Of a stretch of DNA of 64,000 nt, positions 58,286 to 64,000 are shown piece after piece. The translations under genes and the position numbers were made by a program. A model generated the notes under the pieces. That model did not search any database and had not been told where the DNA came from. It saw nothing but the letters and a program-made list of their open reading frames with translations. Position 1 is the first letter of the stretch, and every line of letters begins with the position of its first letter. Location of the stretch: NCBI GenBank assembly GCA_008638375.1, contig CM018035.1, positions 29,001,807-29,065,806 of the forward strand. The letters run 5' to 3'. Source of the stretch: Nyssa sinensis (taxonomy: Eukaryota > Streptophyta > Magnoliopsida > Cornales > Nyssaceae).

Positions 58286-58288
58286 CTA

Positions 58289-59699
58289 ATAGTAAGGTGC
58301 TGGGGGTCTATAGCCTGACTGCGTCTGGGGTAAAGGCACCTGGGTGGGCTGGAAATAGTGGGACCTCGGTGCGCTCTGGGAAGTCTGCCCTTGAGGGCAG
58401 TGGGCCTTGATATGGCCCGGCTGATGACAAGTATAGCACACTGGTGTGGCCCTCCAGGCCTGACTCTGAGACTGGGATGGAAGTGGTAGCTGGCTCGGCC
58501 CTGTCCCCGATCCCTGACTAGGATCTCTCTGTGGGCAATCAGCCATCCTGTGGCCAGGCTGTCCACACTGGTAACAAGTAATGGCCATCGGTGGCGCCCC
58601 TCCTCGAGGAGTGATGGACATAGTAGGCTGGGAAGCTAAAAACTGCGCAGGCCTCTAGGGATGTCGATGGAGAAGAGGTACTACCCCGGAACCTCTTCAC
58701 CGGCCTCCTACCAGAGTGAGCTGGGACGGTCACAGTAGGCTGAGCTGGTGTAAGTGCTAGTGCTGTGGCTGGCCTGGTCTGAGTCCGGGACTCCCCGATC
58801 CCTCTGAGAGCTGCCAACTCCCTCTCTACCCTCGTGGCCCTGATCACAGCCTCCTCGTAAGTGTCAATGATGTGACCCGCCAGTCTATCCCTGATAGAGG
58901 TCTTCAGCCCCTCTAGAAAATGATAAACTCTCAGCTCCTCCACCCCAATAATGTGCGAGGCAAACCTGCCCAATGCGGTAAACTGGGACTCATACTGCGT
59001 CACGGCCATGTCCCTCTGGAGTAGGGTCTCAAACTCTCTCTTGAATCCGACCCTAGCAGTCGCTGGGAAGTAGTGGTCATTGAACATGGCCACAAATGCA
59101 TCCCATCCCTCTCCGAATCTGCTAATCCTCCCTGCAGATACCTTCCACCACTGGCTCGCTAATCCGGTGAACTGGAAGGTGGCACATCGGATCCTCAAAT
59201 GTGGCTCGACTATCCCCAGTGAGTCCAGGATCCTCACAATCTGGTCCAGCCACTCCTCGGCTGCCAAAGGATCAGGCTGTCCTGCAAATGACGGCAGCCT
59301 CATCCGCTGAAATGCCTTCATGACGAAGGTGTCTCTGGTCTCTCCACCTGTCACTCTGGCCTCCGTATCGGCAGCCCTGGCCTCGGCATCAGCAGCCCTG
59401 ACCTCGACATCAGTGGTCCGAGCCTCCTGCATAGCACGGAAGCACTCCTGTATAATGGTCGCCAAATCTCTGGCGCTAATAGTCTGCCCCACCTCCTCCA
59501 TAGGGGCTGGAGCAACACCCTCCTCAGCTGCACTATGCTCAGGTGCGGCAGCCGGGGCAACAACCTCCTCAACTATATCTGGAACATGGGCAGCATCCCT
59601 AGATCTGCCACGACGAGGCTGGGCAGCACCTCTAGGTGCACCTCTACCCCTGCCCCGTCTGGGTGGTCTGCCTCTCGTAGGAGCTCGTCTAGGAGGCAT
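58289..59699 (-). pseudogene. gag: gag with two CCHC zinc knuckles (chromovirus)
   Basis: The chosen start is the ATG at 59697-59699 (MPPRRAPTRGRPPRRG), a basic Arg/Pro N-terminus usual for this branch; an upstream ATG at 59765 lies in the leader. An Ala/Glu-rich stretch has short repeats (EVRAADAEARAADTEAR, about 59345-59410). The capsid domain follows (SFAGQPDPLAAEEWLDQI, FTGLASQWW, FVAMFNDHYFP, YESQFTALGRFA). Near 58640-58670 a frameshift separates it from the knuckles CYQCGQPGHRMADC (about 58535-58577) and CYTCHQPGHIKAHC (about 58400-58442). It would build the particle and bind RNA; the shift splits it. Confidence 0.93.
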
Positions 59700-59900
59700 A
59701 TCTACAAATCCAAGAGAAAAAAAAAACTTCAATATCACCTTTTTCACGTAATTACAATAAGGCATGCATCAAGACACATAATCACGTAGCACATAAAATC
59801 CTATCACATGTTGCTAACAGTTCACACTAAGTCTCATCCTTTTCTCTAGGGTCTCATGGTGTTAAACAACACCCCACAGTCTCTAGGTATTCGAACCTAC

Positions 59901-59912
59901 GCTCTGATACCA
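59901..59912 (-). promoter_or_regulatory. Primer binding site of the chromovirus
   Basis: The minus strand reads TGGTATCAGAGC, 3 bp inside the LTR end at 59916. Confidence 0.96.
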
Positions 59913-61692
59913 CGTTGTCACGCCCCGATTTCTGACCGAACCCGAGGCGCAACTGACGAGACAGAAAATAAAATAAATAAAAGGACAAGGTATATAAATC
60001 TACTAAATATGCATTCATTCCCATCACTACACAAAATAACATAAGATACATCGTTCAGGAGTCATTCGGGCTTAAGCCCTTACATTTCAATATACAAGTC
60101 TCATGGACAAAATATAACAAGTGTTTCCCCCTATCAAAACATCACTGGGTCTCAAGCAGCTGGAGGGTCCTCATCTGAAAAATGTTGCCCACGCATGGGT
60201 CAGCTCAACTGCTGGTATGATGAAGTGCTAATGCCAGAAATAAAGCTAAGGCGTGGCATGTGCAAAGTGTACATTTATTTCTAAATGACATTCAAGCATC
60301 GCAGTAATATATATGAATAATATGCGTGACACACCTATGCACAACTCTATGCCACACCCATGTCTCGTTTACGGGTACTCCCCGATGGCTACGGAGTACC
60401 AATGCAATGGCCAATTTTGGGTTTTTCACCACAGGATCTACACCCTCATAATGCAAAGCACCACGTGCTTACCCACGCCATGTTCTCAAGGAATTCATCA
60501 TATGCCAATATGCCAATGCAATCTCAATGAATGTGGATCTTAATAATATAACATGCTCTGACAATAATAAATAATTCACCAATCAGTTTCATATACATGC
60601 ATATCTCATGTGTTCGTACATCATGATTCATGTTCTTAAACTTGCAAGTAACACATAACATGTGAACAACCAATTCCAAATAATCAGGTAAACACATTAC
60701 AAATAAACACATACAGCATCTCAGTCATTCACAAATATTCCTAACTTAACTTCATTTCTAACATTAGCAAAACACCATACCTGAAGGGTCAGTCACAACC
60801 CTAAGAAGAACGTGCACGATATGTAACTGCACTGGTCAATGAAGATGCAAGAGATCATATCTCCCTCTCCTGTCCTGTAAGTGTCCCTAAAAGCATAAAT
60901 TACACTCAGTCTATTGTCATTTGAATTTATGCTATTCATCAAATTTTTATGTCTTTAATTCATAGGTTTCTATTCTGCTAAATTAAACTCTACCATTGGT
61001 TCTAGGACGTTGAAGAAAATAAGTTTAGGCTTTCGTAGAATTCGGTTTGGACATCTGGGTTCAAAAGGGCAAAACAGTCATTTTGCACTTTACACGTGTC
61101 CTTACATTTTGTGGCCTCTTTTAGCAAATCGGACTCCACGGTTGAGTCCGGAATGCTCGAGATAATAAAGTTTCACTATTTGTTTACTTAATTCTGAGTT
61201 CGTTTGACTGTACTTTAATCTAGGGGCATTTTGGTAATTTTAAAGGTTTCTACGGGTCTTTTATTTTTTGGGGCCCCATCTCGTAAAATGGACCCCACCA
61301 TTGGTCTCAGAATGGTCGGGATAGTCAAAATACACTAATGACTTGTCCCATTTGGACTCCGGGATATTTTTGAATATTTAATTAATTAAATTAATTTAAT
61401 TAATTAATTAATTAATTAATTTAATTAATAATTTATTAATATTTTATTCATGGGGGGTCAAACATAATTAATCAAAGTTCTGGGGTTCAAAATCAGATTT
61501 CTTAAGGTTCTGGGTTAAGGTTCAATTTGTAAAAGGTTCAAGGTCAAAATTGTAATTAATCAAAATTTACTATTCCCAATTCGGTTACCCAAACAGGGAC
61601 TTATCCAGAACAGGGATAGGATATCCCTGTTCCTATTTAAATTTAAATTCTTTGATTTCTTAAGTCTGTAACCAAACAGACCCGGTCCCCTT

Positions 61693-62037
61693 TTAATTTA
61701 AAACACCCACGCGACACGTGGCAGGGGCGGTCCACGCCAGCCCGAACCGGACCTGAACCGACCCGACCCAGGCCCGGAACAGCCCCCCTTCTTCCCCGAT
61801 TTTCCAGCGACGCACAGTAGGGTTCCGGCGCCTTCTCCGATGCCGGCGACCGCTCTCCGGCGACATTTTCAACTTTTCAAAATGTGATTCTCTCCCCCTT
61901 TTCATGTAGATCTCATCCCCAACCTCCATTTCCCTCAAAACCTTCTCCATCTTCTCGAAATAGAGGGTCAAACCCTCGGTCAACTCTTCGGCCGAACCTT
62001 TCCCTTCCATTTTTGTGACTGTTAGCCCATGGTGCAA
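61693..62037 (-). other. Arg-rich small reading frame, 5' LTR copy
   Basis: The same 114-codon frame as at 52901-53245, with a few substitutions (SAEELTEG for SAGELTEG, GRRHRRRRRN for GCRRRRRRRK) and no stop. Confidence 0.3.
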
Positions 62038-62750
62038 TCCCTATTTTCATTCTAAATGATTTCTGCATCTCCTAGGTTACATTCTACATCATTTAAACCA
62101 AGTTTTTCACATAAAATGATAACACCCATCTCCCATGGCCGTGACCTACAACCTAGGTTTTCTCCCTAGTTTCTCAACCATTTCTTCTCATTCTTTTTGT
62201 AAAATAATCCCTACATTATGCTCTCTAAGACCCTATACATTAAATCAATTTGCATGCTTTAAAAAAAATTAAAACAGAAACAGCCCACTTACCAAAGGTT
62301 TCAGTTTTTCTCCCTGTGCAGGTTTCCTCTCTCCCTTCTGTCCCTCTTGATCACTTCTGTTTCTTCAGAACTCTCTCTCCCTTGCTCTCAGTCTTTCCTT
62401 CCTTCTCTTTTCTTTTCTTCTCACCCGAGACACACAATCACATACACAAGGTCACTCTCTCTCTCCCTCTCCAAGACCAACCACCCTCTGGCCAGACCTG
62501 CACCTCCCACTCCCTGAATTCCACTCACACACACAACCTCAACCTCACCCCTTTGAGTGTGCAACACTCAACACCTACTCACACACACACGGCACACACA
62601 CCACACATAGTGCACTGTGCACTATTTTATATATATATATATATACACATATATATATTTACACATTTAAATACACACACTCACATGTATACACATATAC
62701 ACACTAATTAATTTAAATTATATATATATATATATACATACATCCATCTT

Positions 62751-62751
<1 letters not shown>

Positions 62752-62792
<41 letters not shown>
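62752..62792. repeat. (AAT)n microsatellite in the 5' LTR
   Basis: About 13 AAT repeats. The 3' LTR has fewer at the same place (53957-53982), so the tract changed after insertion. Confidence 0.95.
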
Positions 62793-62841
62793 TGATATTA
62801 ACAAAGAATAAATAGTAAAAAAAAAATTCCATGTCATAACA

Positions 62842-64000
62842 AAATCAATACTGCCGTAAGTCACCTGAAAGGGGGATCCGAACAAAGTCCAGGTAAGCTA
62901 ATCTAAGCTTGTGAGCAGTTCCAGTATTCGTCATGGGGTTTTCAATTAGTAGTGGTTTTTAGTACATAAGATTTTGTAGACATTCACTGCCAATTGCTCG
63001 TATACTTGAACATAGAACATATGCATTTCTTAAAAACAAATAGCTTCGAAACATTTAAAGTATTCAAGCTAAACTCGTACTTCGTCAAATAGAGTATATA
63101 ACTCAAAACATATGCATTTCATAAAACAGATAGCTTTGAAACATTTAAAAGTATTTAAGCCAACATATACTTCTTCATATAAACTTCAAAACATATAACA
63201 TAACATGTATTTCTTAAATAGAGTATATAAAACTCAAAACATATGCATATTGAAAATGAGGGTAAAACCTGCTTCCATTTTCAAACTCATTTGTCATCTT
63301 ATCTCTTTCATTAGTGGAATCCGTTTCGAACCAGACTCCTCATTTTACATATACGTGGAGATAACCTAACTGAACCGATCAGGATCGTCTTCCTGGTCCC
63401 TAAAAGGTAGGTAAGACTCATTTTCTGACAGAACAGATAGGGTTCCTCGAGGTATCTCATTGCCTGTAGGATTAGATCCTACTACCAGACATTACACATG
63501 ACAGGTCAGTTGAGTTCCGTACAACCCAAAATCCTAACTATGTGTTGATGCACATGATAGGACCATTGAGTTCCGTACAACTCATAACACTACCTATGTG
63601 CTTATTATTTATCTTGCAAAACGTTTGTCATATGACTTTTATATAAAAGCCTTTTATGAGTTTTTAAAACATGTGACGTATAACTTTTGCAGTGATGCTT
63701 CAATACTTATAATAATCAAATTCAGAGTATTTGAGGAATCAGACATGCTAACTATTTTGAAAAGGAAACATTTACGGATATAAATAATGTAAGTAATCGT
63801 GGAGCATGTCATAGCAGAATATTTAAGAAAACAGAAATCATGAATACTGAATTTGATATATCAATGCTGTAAATATCTTGAACTTAAAAACATCCGTTGA
63901 AATCTGCGGAGTTAAATCTCCACTTCAAATACAGGGTTACTCACCATGGTCCTTTAGGGTTAGTGCTAAAATTGCACTTTCCCACTTTCCTTGTAGTTCC
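62842..64000 (-). mobile_element. LTR D fragment, continuation right of the chromovirus
   Basis: It begins with the AAATC duplication and continues the LTR of 50727-51138. It matches 28700-29680 in reverse, including the acceptor-like CCCCCTTTCAGG (complement at 62865-62874), the ATTGCTCACAAGCTTAG words and the donor-like ATGGTGAGTAACC (complement at 63936-63946). The LTR start is outside the window. No coding region is seen. Confidence 0.9.

Larger units (their letters stand above)
51139..62841 (-). mobile_element. Full-length Tekay/Del-like chromovirus (family A), 11.7 kb
   Basis: Two near-identical LTRs (51139-54031 and 59916-62841), both with TG...CA ends, are flanked by AAATC at 51134-51138 and 62842-62846. 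On the minus strand the order is 5' LTR, primer site (59901-59912), gag with two CCHC knuckles, protease, RT, RNase H, integrase with HHCC and DD35E, chromodomain, polypurine tract (54032-54044) and 3' LTR. That order (integrase last) defines Ty3/gypsy; the C-terminal chromodomain and the TTTCGGGACGAAATTTT word before the polypurine tract point to the Tekay/Del branch. Coding lesions: a gag frameshift, four stops, a shift after RNase H and a 688-bp duplication. It is structurally complete but coding-dead. Confidence 0.95.
59916..62841 (-). mobile_element. 5' LTR of the chromovirus, 2.93 kb
   Basis: It matches 51139-54031 with few differences. On the minus strand, after the start TGTTATGACATGG, come an AAT tract (62752-62792), TA tracts (62627-62664, 62718-62735), a pyrimidine/CA-rich promoter-leader zone, a donor-like TTGGTAAGTGG (62287-62292), the G-rich tract (61745-61790) and one CCATTTTGCCC-like module (about 61070). 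A possible TATA box lies in the TA tract near 62630, but several are equally likely. Confidence 0.95.

Noticed and set aside
59080..59751. Plus-strand frames of 76 and 143 codons
   Set aside because: They are antisense shadows of gag in GC-rich sequence.

Overview
The window is repeat-rich plant nuclear DNA built almost entirely of nested LTR retrotransposons. The signs are plant-type primer sites (TGGTATCAGAGC, complementary to the 3' end of initiator Met-tRNA), LTRs of 1.6-5.4 kb, Ty3/gypsy chromovirus and Ty1/copia protein remnants, 5-bp target-site duplications, and AT, CT and AAT microsatellites. I find no host gene, tRNA or rRNA gene. The pattern suggests an angiosperm pericentromeric or intergenic region; the species cannot be told from this sequence alone.

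I use provisional LTR family letters, based on termini and shared internal sequence. A is a Tekay/Del-like chromovirus whose LTR ends GGGGCGTGACA. A' is a related subfamily. B starts TGTAACACCCC, C starts TGTAATACCCTG, and D starts TGTRATATCCC. B, C and D share a U5 end like ATCCGCATAGGGTGGG...GTGACA. E and F are fragments with only one end seen.

Left part (1-11164): a clean solo LTR A (210-3235, duplication CGAAT) lies in LTR E. LTR E lies in the RT of a decayed SIRE-like copia element (5784-10862), which itself lies in LTR F.

Centre (11165-36429): a second copia-type LTR is split by a 5.36-kb solo LTR B (12446-17802, GTTTG) and by a family-C element (18524-34130, ATTTT). The family-C element has 3.4-kb LTRs and only gag inside. 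It carries two solo LTRs D, one in its 3' LTR (21470-24829, ATGTA) and one in gag (26074-30111, TCTGG). A truncated LTR B follows (34157-36429).

Right part (36430-64000): an A' gypsy element and an LTR B inserted in it have both been broken by one inversion of about 7.3 kb (41341-48643). Turning that block round rejoins both. LTR fragments B, C and D follow. The last is split by the youngest-looking element, a full-length chromovirus on the minus strand (51139-62841, AAATC). It has gag, protease, RT, RNase H, integrase and chromodomain, but is inactivated by frameshifts, four stop codons and a 688-bp tandem duplication.

The nest is about seven insertions deep on the right: copia LTR > LTR B > A' gypsy > LTR B > LTR C > LTR D > chromovirus A. 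The genes serve only element replication (capsid, protease, RT/RNase H, integrase); none I can read is intact.
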